A stretch of 14,631 nucleotides of DNA from CAYRHS01 sp964424125 (GCA_964424125.1 CAYRHS010000081.1:1-14631), one strand, 5' to 3'; positions 6,188 to 13,224 are shown, counted from the stretch's first letter. Numbers and translations: made by a program. The notes: generated by a model from the letters alone, not told the origin.

Positions 6188-6661
6188 GTGCCTCGTGACC
6201 GACCGGAACCACCGCCGTTCGAGCCGGACTGGCTGGACCGGAGCCTGGACCGCTACCTGACGTGGGGACTCGTCTTCATGGTGGCGCTGATCGCCGGGTT
6301 CATCGTCTACCGAGTCCGCGAACCGGACCTGCGAGCCAACGCGCGGGAAGAACAGGTGACCACCTACACCGCGATCGGCGCGGACCTCTTCGCGGCGAAC
6401 TGCGCGTCGTGCCACGGAGAGGACGCAACGGGGGGGAGCGCGCCGACGCTCAACGCCGAGGAGTTCCTGAAGTCGACGAGCGACGAGCAGATCCACCTCC
6501 TCGTCGCCGGTGGCGTCTCCGGAACCGACATGTCCGCCTGGGGTCTCGACTTCGGCGGCACCCTGACGGACGAGCAGGTCAGTCAGGTCGTCACCTACCT
6601 CCGCTCCTTGGAGGACACGGCGCCGAGCGTGCCGGACTGGCGACAGGGCAGCGGGGGTTGA
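6188..6661 (+). CDS. Membrane-anchored monohaem cytochrome c
   Basis: A 157-residue protein starts at GTG 6188-6190, four bases after the Rieske stop, with GAGGAGGG at the end of the Rieske gene as ribosome site. A single hydrophobic helix (about 24-42) anchors it with the C-terminal domain outside. The haem site is C72-A-S-C75-H76 (NCASCHGEDATGG). Met115 in SGTDMSAWG is the probable sixth ligand, and the C-terminal helix TDEQVSQVVTYLRSL is typical of class I cytochrome c. The size is that of a one-haem domain, not the two-haem QcrC of Streptomyces or Mycobacterium. As the last gene of the operon, it probably takes electrons from the Rieske centre and hands them to an oxidase or to the cupredoxin. 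Confidence 0.92.
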   Translation: MPRDRPEPPPFEPDWLDRSLDRYLTWGLVFMVALIAGFIVYRVREPDLRANAREEQVTTYTAIGADLFAANCASCHGEDATGGSAPTLNAEEFLKSTSDEQIHLLVAGGVSGTDMSAWGLDFGGTLTDEQVSQVVTYLRSLEDTAPSVPDWRQGSGG

Positions 6662-6802
6662 GCCCTGGTCGCTGCGCACGCTAGAGACCCCCTCGAGCGA
6701 CAGATGGCGGCGCTGGCCGAGGCCGCCGGTGCCGAGCTCCCGGCCGAGGCCTCCGCTGCCTGGAACGCGCTCGACGACGAGATCCGGCGGGAATGCCGTT
6801 GA
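6662..6802 (+). pseudogene. Short coding-like remnant or small ORF after the cytochrome c gene
   Basis: After the cytochrome c stop the same frame stays open for 46 codons to TGA 6800-6802. It reads as a plausible amphipathic, acidic helix: RDPLERQMAALAEAAG, then an ALDDEIRREC ending. An ATG at 6704 would give a 32-residue product, but it has no convincing ribosome site. It could be the tail of a lost gene, a very small gene, or chance. It ends 28 bases before the monooxygenase start. Confidence 0.25.
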
Positions 6803-6830
6803 TGGCGCAGGTGTCAGCCGTGGAGCTCCG

Positions 6831-8330
6831 ATGAGCAGCGTGCCGCCCGCGAACGACTCGGTCGAGCCGACCGTCGCGATCATCGGCGCGGGGATGTCGG
6901 GTCTGCTGATGGGCATCAAGCTTGCCGAGGCCGGCATCGACACCTTCACGATCTACGAGAAGGCGTCGCGCGTCGGCGGCACCTGGCGGGAGAACACGTA
7001 TCCGGGCCTCGCTTGCGACGTCCCCGCGCGCTACTACACCTACTCGTTCGAGCCGAATCCGAACTGGAGCGAGCTCTTCGCTCCGGGCTCCGAGATCCAG
7101 GACTACTTCGAGCGGGTGACCGACGACTACGGGCTCCGCCGACACATCCGGTTCGGCCAGGAGATCGAAGAGGGTCGCTTCGAGGACGGACGCTGGCACC
7201 TGCGGACCGCGGCCGGGGAGCAGGTCGTCGCGGACTTCGTCGTGGCCGCGACCGGGTTCCTGCACCATCCGCACGTCCCCGACATCGCGGGCCTCGACAC
7301 GTTCGACGGACCGACGTTCCACACCGCCCGCTGGGACCACGACGTGGACCTCGACGGTAAGCGCGCCGGGATCATCGGCACGGGATCCTCGGGAGTGCAG
7401 GTCATCTCCGCGATCGCGGAGCGCGTCGGACACCTCTCGGTGTTCCAGCGGACCCCGCAGTGGATCCTCCCGTTCCCGAATCATCGGCACTCACGGCTCG
7501 TCCGAACGCTCATGGGCCACTCGCGCGGACTCAACCGGTTCGCCTGGCGCGCCTACCGCGCCGGCGCCGAGAGCTTCGCCGGGGAGGCGCTCGTGCACCC
7601 GGGCTGGCAGCGCCGCGTCCTGAGCAGAATCTGCCGCGCGCATCTCCGGGCCGTGCGCGACCCGGAGCTACGTCGACGCCTGACTCCCGACTACGAGCCG
7701 GCGTGCAAGCGGCTCGTGCTCTCGGGACGCTTCTACCAGGCGATGCAACATCCGAACGTCGAGCTCGTCGACACCGACATCGACCACGTCGGGCCCGCTG
7801 GTGTCGTGACGAAGGACGGCCGGCTCCACGAGCTCGACGTGCTCGTGCTGGCGACGGGATTCCGCGTGCACGACTTCATGCGCCCGATCGAGCTCGTCGG
7901 CCCGAGCGGCAACCGGCTCTCCGAGCTGTGGGAGGGTCGTGCCATCAGCTACCGCACGGTGGCGCTGCCGGGCTTCCCGAACCTCTTCACCGTTCCGGGG
8001 CCGTTCAGCCCGCTCGCCAACGCTTCGATCATCGAGGTGTCCGAATCCCAGGTCGCGCTGGCCATGCGCTGGATCGAGCTCTTCCGCGCGGGCCGGGTGC
8101 GGTCGATGGCGCCGACAAACGAGGCCACGCAGATCTTCCTCGACGAGGTCGAGGCGGCCCTTCCCGACACGGTCTGGGCGACGGGATGCCGGAGCTACTA
8201 CCTCGGCGCGGACGGCCGCCCCGAGGTCTGGCCTTGGAACGCCCGGAGGCACCGCGAGATGCTGAGCGTCCTCGCGGTCGAGGACTGGGAGGTCGAACCC
8301 GGCCCGGTCACCGCCCCCCAACGCGCGTGA
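6831..8330 (+). CDS. Baeyer-Villiger-type flavin monooxygenase
   Basis: This 499-residue class B flavoprotein monooxygenase is predicted to use NADPH, FAD and O2 to insert oxygen into a ketone, giving an ester or lactone. The FAD loop is G19-A-G21-M-S-G24, and GTWRENTYPGLACDVP (50-65) is characteristic of the family. The Baeyer-Villiger signature FxGxxxHTxxW[D] appears as FDGPTFHTARWD (158-169), and the NADPH loop is G183-T-G185-S-S-G188. The family's C-terminal ATG motif appears as VLATGFRVHDF. ATG 6831 was chosen because GGAG lies about six bases upstream; the open extension before it looks non-coding. Its stop overlaps the esterase start (GTGA), so the two are translated together. The substrate is not readable; this branch resembles the proteins acting on cyclic, aryl or long-chain ketones. 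Confidence 0.92.
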   Translation: MSSVPPANDSVEPTVAIIGAGMSGLLMGIKLAEAGIDTFTIYEKASRVGGTWRENTYPGLACDVPARYYTYSFEPNPNWSELFAPGSEIQDYFERVTDDYGLRRHIRFGQEIEEGRFEDGRWHLRTAAGEQVVADFVVAATGFLHHPHVPDIAGLDTFDGPTFHTARWDHDVDLDGKRAGIIGTGSSGVQVISAIAERVGHLSVFQRTPQWILPFPNHRHSRLVRTLMGHSRGLNRFAWRAYRAGAESFAGEALVHPGWQRRVLSRICRAHLRAVRDPELRRRLTPDYEPACKRLVLSGRFYQAMQHPNVELVDTDIDHVGPAGVVTKDGRLHELDVLVLATGFRVHDFMRPIELVGPSGNRLSELWEGRAISYRTVALPGFPNLFTVPGPFSPLANASIIEVSESQVALAMRWIELFRAGRVRSMAPTNEATQIFLDEVEAALPDTVWATGCRSYYLGADGRPEVWPWNARRHREMLSVLAVEDWEVEPGPVTAPQRA

Positions 8331-9517
8331 GGACCGTCCGCACCGGCGTTCGCGCGCTGCTGGTCGCGCTCGTCGGCCTCGTCCTGCTGCGGTGGTGGCG
8401 CGCTCGGTCACCCGCGCCCGCGGATGGACGTCCGGCCGCCGGCCCCGGGCCGGGGCAGCGGCTCTTCGACGTCACCCTCGGCGCGGCGATCCATCGCGTC
8501 CTCGCGCTCCCCGAGGAATGGCTCGCTTCGCTCGCGGGGTCGCCCCGCGTCGTCGACGGCCAGCAGCTGAGCCCACGGCTGGCGCTCGTAAGTGCCGGGG
8601 CGACCCCATTGTGCACGGCCGCGGCGCGCACTCCTTCTGCGCTCCTTCGGTCCGTGGTCGATCGCGCCGGCGGCGCGACGGCGCTCACTCACGCGAGGGA
8701 CGCGGCCGCCACGGATCTCGCGATCCCGGGAGCGAACGGTTCCACCCTGCCCGCCCGGCTCTACGACCCGCCCGATCGCCCCGAGGGTCCCGGCCTGATC
8801 GTCTTCTTCCACGGCGGTGGGTGGGTGATGGGCAGCATCGAGGCCCACGACACCTTCTGTCGGTTCGTGGCCCGGCGGGCACGTGTGAAGGTGCTCTCGG
8901 TGGGCTACCGGCTCGCGCCGGAGCACCCGTTCCCGGCCGCAGTCGACGACGCGAGCGCGGCGTTCCGTTGGGCGGCGGCGCAGGCCGACGCGCTCGGCGT
9001 CGATCGGGAACGCATCGCCGTCGGCGGTGACAGCGCGGGCGGAAACCTCGCCGCCGCGGTCGCGCTCACCGCTCGGAGCGCCGCGGAGGTCGCGCCGCGC
9101 CTCGCCTGGCTCGTGTACCCGATCGTCGACGCGCGTCTCGACGACGAGTCCGTGAAGCTCTTCGGCGACGGCCTCGTGCTCGAACGGCGGGCCATGGAGG
9201 AGATGCTCGGGCACTACGCCGCGACTGCCCTCGACCGGCTCGACCCCCGGTGCTCGGTCGTGGACGCGCCCGTTCCCCCGGACATGCCACCGACGCACAT
9301 CGTGACGGCGGGCATGGACATCCTGCGGGATCAGGCCGAGCGGTTCGGAGAACGGCTGCGCGCGCACGGCGTCGACGTCTACGTCCGACGGTTCCCCGAT
9401 CTGCCCCACGGGTTCATGGCGTTCCTGGTCGACCCCGCGTGCCTCCGCGCCGCGGGTGAGATCGTGGACGCCGTCGCGGTCGACCTCCACGCGCCGGCCG
9501 TTCGATCGCAGGGCTGA
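8327..9517 (+). CDS. Alpha/beta hydrolase, hormone-sensitive-lipase (family IV) esterase
   Basis: A 396-residue esterase starts at GTG 8327-8329, overlapping the monooxygenase stop. A much longer open frame upstream is the shadow of the monooxygenase. Residues 8-24 are hydrophobic (GVRALLVALVGLVLLRWW), suggesting a membrane anchor or signal sequence. A helical region to about residue 125 resembles the N-terminal part of actinobacterial Lip-type esterases. The catalytic domain has the oxyanion motif HGGGW (162-166), GYRLAPEHPFPAA (193-205), the nucleophile elbow GDSAGG with Ser236, Asp331 in TAGMDILRD and His361 in DLPHGF, which completes the triad. Coupling to the monooxygenase points to hydrolysis of the ester formed by that enzyme, giving an alcohol and a carboxylic acid. 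A 7-bp hairpin follows the stop. Confidence 0.92.
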   Translation: MRTVRTGVRALLVALVGLVLLRWWRARSPAPADGRPAAGPGPGQRLFDVTLGAAIHRVLALPEEWLASLAGSPRVVDGQQLSPRLALVSAGATPLCTAAARTPSALLRSVVDRAGGATALTHARDAAATDLAIPGANGSTLPARLYDPPDRPEGPGLIVFFHGGGWVMGSIEAHDTFCRFVARRARVKVLSVGYRLAPEHPFPAAVDDASAAFRWAAAQADALGVDRERIAVGGDSAGGNLAAAVALTARSAAEVAPRLAWLVYPIVDARLDDESVKLFGDGLVLERRAMEEMLGHYAATALDRLDPRCSVVDAPVPPDMPPTHIVTAGMDILRDQAERFGERLRAHGVDVYVRRFPDLPHGFMAFLVDPACLRAAGEIVDAVAVDLHAPAVRSQG

Positions 9518-9520
9518 CAC

Positions 9521-9540
9521 CCCGGGCCGCTCCGCCCGGG
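9521..9540. terminator. Bidirectional hairpin between convergent esterase and monooxygenase genes
   Basis: CCCGGGC (9521-9527) and GCCCGGG (9534-9540) pair perfectly around CGCTCC. The hairpin fills most of the 33-base gap between two convergent stop codons, so it can serve both strands. No T-tract follows, as is usual in very GC-rich genomes. Confidence 0.65.
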
Positions 9541-9550
9541 ACGGTGCACC

Positions 9551-11143
9551 TCAGCGAGATGCGGGTGCGGTCCGGGACTCCTCGGAGACCGGTCGGCCGT
9601 TGCCTCCTGTGGGTTCGATGACGTAGTTGCTCATCGGGAACAGGCGCGCCTTCAGCCAGTGCTCGGTGGGCGTCGCGGGGCGGGGCCCGCCGGGCGTGTC
9701 GCCCTTCTTGTCGAAGTAGTAGCTGTTCGAGGACTCGCAGTTGCCGTTGAAGAGCACGGTGTTCTGCGCTCGCTTCTGGACTGCGGCGAAGTCACGCTCG
9801 TGCGCGCTGGTCTTGACCTCGATGTAGTCCGCGTGGCGCTTCCGAGCCGTGCGCAGGCAACGCGAGATATGGACGACCTGGTTCCGCAGGACGTCGAAGT
9901 AGGAGGCGCCCGACGCGGCGTAGGGACCCACAATGATGAAGTAGTTGGGGAAGTCGGGGATCGTCGTGCCCAGGTAGGCCTGGTAGCGGTTCTCCTCCCA
10001 CCAATCGCCGAGGTTCTTGCCGCCCTTGCCGAACACCTCGAAGGTGGGCGTCGAGGTCCGGTCGAAGACCTTGTAGCCCGTGGCGCAGATGATCGTGTCG
10101 ACCTCGTGGAGGACGCCGTCCTCGGTGAGGATCCCGTTCTCGCACACGCGTGTGATGGGCTCGGTGATCAGCTCCACGTTGTCGCGGTTGAACATCGGGT
10201 AGAACTCGTTCGAAAAGCTGGGGCGCTTGCAGAAGAAGCTGTAGTCGGGGATCAGCTTCTCCTGGGTCTCGGGATCGTCGACCTCCCGACGGATGTAGTT
10301 GACGAGCCACTCCTCGATCTTCTCGAACATCCCGGGGAAGCGCTTGTGGTTGACGAACCCCGTCGAGAAGAACAGCTCGGACGCCCACCAGTTCAGCGAT
10401 CGCAACGCTCCCTGGAGAACCGGCGCGCGCCGCAGCAGCTTCCGCGTGCGCTCGCTGTACACGAAGTTGGGCTTCGGGGCGAGCCAGATCGCCCGCCGCT
10501 GGAAGACGTCGAGGTGGGTGAGCTGGTCGACGATGGCCGGGGCCACCTGGATGGCCGTCGCGCCGGTGCCGATCATCGCGACGCGCTTGCCCTCGAGGTC
10601 GTAGTCGTGGTCCCATCGGCCCGTGTGCATCAGCTTGCCGCCGAACGACTCGATGCCCTCGATGTCGGGCAGCTGGGGCGAGACCAGGTACCCGGTCGCG
10701 CTGACGAAGTAGCGCGCGGTGAGCTCCTCGCCGCCCTCGACCGAGATTCGCCAGAGGTGTGCGGCGTCGTCCCAGCGGATCTCGGTGACCTTGGTGTTGA
10801 AGCGGATGTGGGGGAGGAGCCCGTACTTCCGCGCGCAGCGGTCTGCGTACTGCTTGACCTCGCGGCCCGGCGCGTACACCTGGCTCCAGTCCGCGGGCTC
10901 GAACGCGTAGCTGTAGCTGAACGAGGGGATGTCGACCTCGAGACCGGGATACGTGTTGTCGCGCCAGGTGCCCCCGAGGTCGTCGGCCTGTTCGAGGATC
11001 ACGAAGTCGTAGATCCCGATGCGCTCCAGCTCGATCGCGACGCCCATGCCGCCGAACCCGGCGCCGACGATGGCGACCTCGTGGTGCGTGGACTTCGGCC
11101 CCTCCGCGCTTCGGTCGACGGTTGCTGTCATTGCTGCGGCCAC
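9551..11143 (-). CDS. Second Baeyer-Villiger-type flavin monooxygenase
   Basis: A predicted NADPH/FAD monooxygenase of about 530 residues. In order it shows the FAD loop VGAGFGG, GGTWRDNTYPGLEVDIPS, the Baeyer-Villiger signature FGGKLMHTGRWDHD, and an NADPH loop IGTGATAIQ whose last Gly is Ala. A VDTIICATGYKVFD segment follows, and a C-terminal region with NCESSNSYYFD and TPTEHWLKARLF that is typical of the longer cyclohexanone/steroid-type members. It is clearly a different subfamily from the plus-strand enzyme, not a recent duplicate. The start is uncertain. GTG 11141-11143 has AGGGGG six bases upstream and is given here; GTG 11162-11164 and ATG 11129-11131 are in frame. All add only a disordered N-terminus. 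It is divergent from the LexA-like regulator, with which it shares a compact AT-rich control region. Confidence 0.9.
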   Translation of the reverse strand: MAAAMTATVDRSAEGPKSTHHEVAIVGAGFGGMGVAIELERIGIYDFVILEQADDLGGTWRDNTYPGLEVDIPSFSYSYAFEPADWSQVYAPGREVKQYADRCARKYGLLPHIRFNTKVTEIRWDDAAHLWRISVEGGEELTARYFVSATGYLVSPQLPDIEGIESFGGKLMHTGRWDHDYDLEGKRVAMIGTGATAIQVAPAIVDQLTHLDVFQRRAIWLAPKPNFVYSERTRKLLRRAPVLQGALRSLNWWASELFFSTGFVNHKRFPGMFEKIEEWLVNYIRREVDDPETQEKLIPDYSFFCKRPSFSNEFYPMFNRDNVELITEPITRVCENGILTEDGVLHEVDTIICATGYKVFDRTSTPTFEVFGKGGKNLGDWWEENRYQAYLGTTIPDFPNYFIIVGPYAASGASYFDVLRNQVVHISRCLRTARKRHADYIEVKTSAHERDFAAVQKRAQNTVLFNGNCESSNSYYFDKKGDTPGGPRPATPTEHWLKARLFPMSNYVIEPTGGNGRPVSEESRTAPASR

Positions 11144-11197
11144 GGCCGGCCCCCTGTCTCCCACGGTCGATGCGGCCCGCGCAACGTACCAGGGTTG

Positions 11198-11237
11198 TTC
11201 ATATTGGTAAAGCTCGTGGGCTTGTGATATGAATATC
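11198..11237. promoter_or_regulatory. Divergent promoter/operator region between second monooxygenase and LexA-like regulator
   Basis: This is the most AT-rich spot in the window. TTCATAT (11198-11204) and ATATGAA (11227-11233) are perfect inverted repeats 29 bases apart. Each contains TATGAA reading outward toward its own gene, so the pair could be two divergent -10 boxes. TTGGTA (11204-11209) lies 18 bases before the plus-strand TATGAA and fits a -35 box. GATAT-GA-ATATC (11226-11237) is a smaller palindrome over the regulator's -10, a likely site for autoregulation. Confidence 0.55.
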
Positions 11238-11262
11238 TAGACACATCAGGGCCCGCTAGTCG

Positions 11263-11267
11263 GGAGG
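11263..11267 (+). promoter_or_regulatory. Ribosome binding site for the LexA-like regulator
   Basis: GGAGG (with flanking GGGAGGAGAAG) lies eight bases before GTG 11276-11278. It supports this GTG as the start of the regulator. Confidence 0.65.
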
Positions 11268-11275
11268 AGAAGGTC

Positions 11276-12130
11276 GTGAGCGCACCCGCGAGCCCGAATC
11301 GGTCGCCGCTCACGCCGCGGCAACGAAGCGTGCTGAGCTTCCTGCGGCGCCGGCTCCGGGAGGCAGGTCCCCCTCCGACCAATGCCGAGATCGCCGAGAC
11401 GTGCCGGCTCGGAGCACCCTCCGGTGCACACCGGATCGTCGCGGTGCTCGACAAGCGCGGCTACGTCGAACGGGGGAGCGGTAAGAGCCGCGCCCTCGCC
11501 CTCGCCACGGCACCGCTCGGCCCGCATCCTCCGGGTTCGCCGGCTCGACTGGTCCTGGATGCCGTCCGCGTCCTGCAATCCGCGGCGCGCGATCGGGTAC
11601 TGCGAACAGCTGCTGTGCCCGGGCTCGACCCCGAGCGGAAGGGCGCGTTGCTCCGTGACGCCGCGGACCGCAACGACTTCGTTCAGCGCTACCACCCTGC
11701 TGACGACGCGCCGGGGGACGCGCGCGCGGACGCGTTCGGGCAGCTCCTCGTGCAGCTCGGCCAGGAGTCCACGTGGGCAGAGTTCGTGGTCGACCATCTC
11801 GTCTTCAACGAAGGGTCGATCGTCGGAGCGGAGCAGCTGTTGCCGACGATCCCCGAGCTCGAGCCTGTGTTTCTCGAGATCATCGACCTCAGCAACGCTT
11901 CGCTCCGCCGCTGTCGACGGTGGCTCGTCGACGTCATCGACTCCGGCGAGCACGACCGCGACGAGCTCCAACGGCGAGCGGTCCTGATGCAGCAGGTCTC
12001 GCGGGTCTCGGCCGGGATGATCGAGGCGCAGCTGGACAGCCGCTACTCGTTGGCGACCCCGTGGGGCGACGACTGGCTGGAACAGCTCGTCGCCCCGGAC
12101 TCGGCTCCCGCGGGCGCGAGCCGAGGCTGA
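11276..12130 (+). CDS. LexA-type winged-helix regulator with an unrecognised C-terminal domain
   Basis: The protein has 284 residues. Residues 11-76 match the LexA DNA-binding domain: LTPRQRSVLSFLRRRLREAG, PPTNAEIAETCRLGAPSGAHRIVAVLDKRGYVERGSGKSRALAL. This includes the helix-turn-helix and the wing with G-S-G-K-S-R. The remaining 200 residues do not look like the LexA S24 peptidase: I see no Ala-Gly cleavage site, no Ser-Met nucleophile segment and no Val-Lys-Arg lysine segment. They read as mostly helical, with QLGQESTWAEFVVDHLVFNEG and IDLSNASLRRCRRWLVDVID as notable stretches. The protein may regulate its divergent neighbour, the second monooxygenase, sensing a ligand or partner through the new domain. 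It ends six bases from the convergent SMR gene. The assignment of the N-terminal domain is firm; any role is inferred. Confidence 0.8.
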   Translation: MSAPASPNRSPLTPRQRSVLSFLRRRLREAGPPPTNAEIAETCRLGAPSGAHRIVAVLDKRGYVERGSGKSRALALATAPLGPHPPGSPARLVLDAVRVLQSAARDRVLRTAAVPGLDPERKGALLRDAADRNDFVQRYHPADDAPGDARADAFGQLLVQLGQESTWAEFVVDHLVFNEGSIVGAEQLLPTIPELEPVFLEIIDLSNASLRRCRRWLVDVIDSGEHDRDELQRRAVLMQQVSRVSAGMIEAQLDSRYSLATPWGDDWLEQLVAPDSAPAGASRG

Positions 12131-12145
12131 CGCCGGTCAGGCCTC
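12123..12145. terminator. Bidirectional hairpin overlapping both convergent stop codons
   Basis: GAGGC-TGAC (12123-12131) pairs with GTCA-(G)-GCCTC (12136-12145) around a GCCG loop with one bulged G. The stem contains the regulator stop (12128-12130) and the SMR stop (12137-12139 on the minus strand). The convergent genes therefore share one compact terminator-like structure. Confidence 0.5.
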
Positions 12146-12466
12146 CAGCTCCGAGAAGGCGTTGATCACGACGACGCCGAGGACGATGAGCCCGACGCCG
12201 GCGATCGCGGCCCAGTCGAGTGACTGGTGGAAAGCCAACCAGCCGATCAGCACGATGAGCGCCGTCCCCGCCCCCGCCCAGATCGCGTAGGCGATCCCGA
12301 GCTCGATCTGTTTCACCGCGTTTGCGAGCGCAAAGAACGCGAGGCCGTAGGCGGCGAGGGTGACGATCGTGGGGACGACATGCGCGAAGCCGTCGCTCTC
12401 CTTCAGGAACGAGGTGCCGATCACCTCGCTCACGATCGCGATCGCGAGGTAGAGCCAGGGCGACAT
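12137..12466 (-). CDS. Small multidrug resistance (SMR/Qac-type) exporter
   Basis: The 109-residue, four-helix inner-membrane protein aligns over its full length with EmrE. It has the essential Glu14 in IVSEVIGT, Tyr40, and GIAYAIWAGAG with Trp63, and it ends with LIVLGVVVINAFSELEA. EmrE-type dimers exchange protons for cationic aromatic or quaternary ammonium compounds. The IAYAIW sequence fits the Qac-type branch better than the guanidinium (Gdx/SugE) branch. Whether it acts alone or has a paired second subunit elsewhere is unknown; a single gene suggests a homodimer. ATG 12464-12466 has a close GAGGG upstream. The gene is divergent from the acetate transporter and convergent with the LexA-like gene, so it is transcribed alone. 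Confidence 0.92.
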   Translation of the reverse strand: MSPWLYLAIAIVSEVIGTSFLKESDGFAHVVPTIVTLAAYGLAFFALANAVKQIELGIAYAIWAGAGTALIVLIGWLAFHQSLDWAAIAGVGLIVLGVVVINAFSELEA

Positions 12467-12560
12467 GGGCCCTCATCGGCATCGTGCCCGAGGGCCTGAG
12501 GGCGCGAGCAGCGCGGATGCGGAGCACGGCGCGATCCGCCTCAAGAAACCCGCCCGACGG

Positions 12561-12579
12561 CCGACGATTGAAACGTCGG
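12561..12579. promoter_or_regulatory. Inverted repeat just upstream of the acetate transporter ribosome site
   Basis: CCGACG (12561-12566) and CGTCGG (12574-12579) are perfect inverted repeats around ATTGAAA, ending five bases before the GGGAGGA ribosome site (12584-12590). It may be an operator or a 5' leader hairpin controlling translation. No regulator is recognised. Confidence 0.35.
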
Positions 12580-12594
12580 AAGAGGGAGGACGCC

Positions 12595-13224
12595 ATGCCT
12601 GATCAGGCACGCGCGAATCCCGCTCCGCTGGGGCTGATGGGGTTCGGGATGACCACGGTGCTGCTGAACCTGCACAACGCCGGGTTCTTCCCGATGGACG
12701 ACCTCGTCCCGGCGATGGGCATCTTCTACGGGGGTCTGGCTCAGGTCATCGCGGGCGCCATGGAGTACTGCAAGGGGAACACCTTCGGCACCACCGCGTT
12801 CACCAGCTACGGCCTGTTCTGGCTGACCCTGGCGTACATCATCATCGCCGGGGACCACGCCTCGTTCACCGTCGGCCACACGAGCGGCTTCATGGGCTGG
12901 TACCTGTTCATGTGGGGCCTGTTCACGGCATACATGTTCGTCGCGACCCTGTACAAGAACCGCGCCTTGCAGGTGGTGTTCGGGAGCCTGACGGTGTTGT
13001 TCTGGATGCTCGCCGTAGGTGACTGGGCCGGCAGCACGACGGTCACCGAGGTCGCGGGCTTCATCGGCATCTTCTGTGGGTTCTCGGCCATCTACCTGGC
13101 AGCGGCCGATGTCCTGAACGAGACGGTCGGACACCCGGTGCTGCCGGTGGGTGAGGTCCACAAGCTTCCTCCCCTCGAGCCGACCGTCGAGCACCCGCAC
13201 GAACGGGAGCTCCTCGGCCACTGA
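12595..13224 (+). CDS. Acetate/succinate transporter of the AceTr (GPR1/FUN34/SatP) family
   Basis: A 209-residue, six-helix membrane protein is predicted. It starts at ATG 12595, with GGGAGGA four bases upstream; an in-frame extension of 37 residues is Arg-rich and non-coding. Residues 8-18, NPAPLGLMGFG, are the family signature NPxPLGL at the start of the first helix. The following segments (LLNLHNAG, GIFYGGLAQVIAGAMEY, GNTFGTTAFTSYGLFWL, then WLFMWGLFTAYMF-like helices and FIGIFCGFSAIYLAAADVLNE) follow the AceTr pattern of a hexameric anion channel or symporter. It probably takes up or releases acetate or succinate. A C-terminal polar, His-rich tail (LPPLEPTVEHPHERELLGH) is intracellular. 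It might handle the acid product of the monooxygenase/esterase pathway nearby, but it is not in the same operon. Confidence 0.92.
   Translation: MPDQARANPAPLGLMGFGMTTVLLNLHNAGFFPMDDLVPAMGIFYGGLAQVIAGAMEYCKGNTFGTTAFTSYGLFWLTLAYIIIAGDHASFTVGHTSGFMGWYLFMWGLFTAYMFVATLYKNRALQVVFGSLTVLFWMLAVGDWAGSTTVTEVAGFIGIFCGFSAIYLAAADVLNETVGHPVLPVGEVHKLPPLEPTVEHPHERELLGH

Noticed and set aside
4335..6661. Assigning the cluster as the standard actinobacterial qcrCAB
   Set aside because: The gene order differs (b, Rieske, then c), the cytochrome c has one CxxCH instead of two, the cytochrome b is b6-like in haem spacing, and the Rieske protein has a single anchor.
7460..8326. Long N-terminal extension of the esterase frame into the monooxygenase gene
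   Set aside because: The extension is Arg/Pro/Gly-rich shadow sequence; the GTG overlapping the monooxygenase stop gives a normal esterase length with a hydrophobic start.
8408..9520. A 370-codon open frame on the minus strand opposite the esterase
   Set aside because: It shows no recognisable motif and is antisense to a gene with a full catalytic triad and oxyanion motif.
9659..11227. A 522-codon open frame on the plus strand opposite the second monooxygenase
   Set aside because: Its sequence is Val/Asp/Glu/Arg low-information text without motifs, while the minus strand encodes complete monooxygenase signatures.
11276..12130. Calling the regulator LexA (SOS repressor)
   Set aside because: The peptidase domain and its cleavage site are not seen, the protein is longer than LexA, and no GAAC-N4-GTTC-type SOS box lies upstream.
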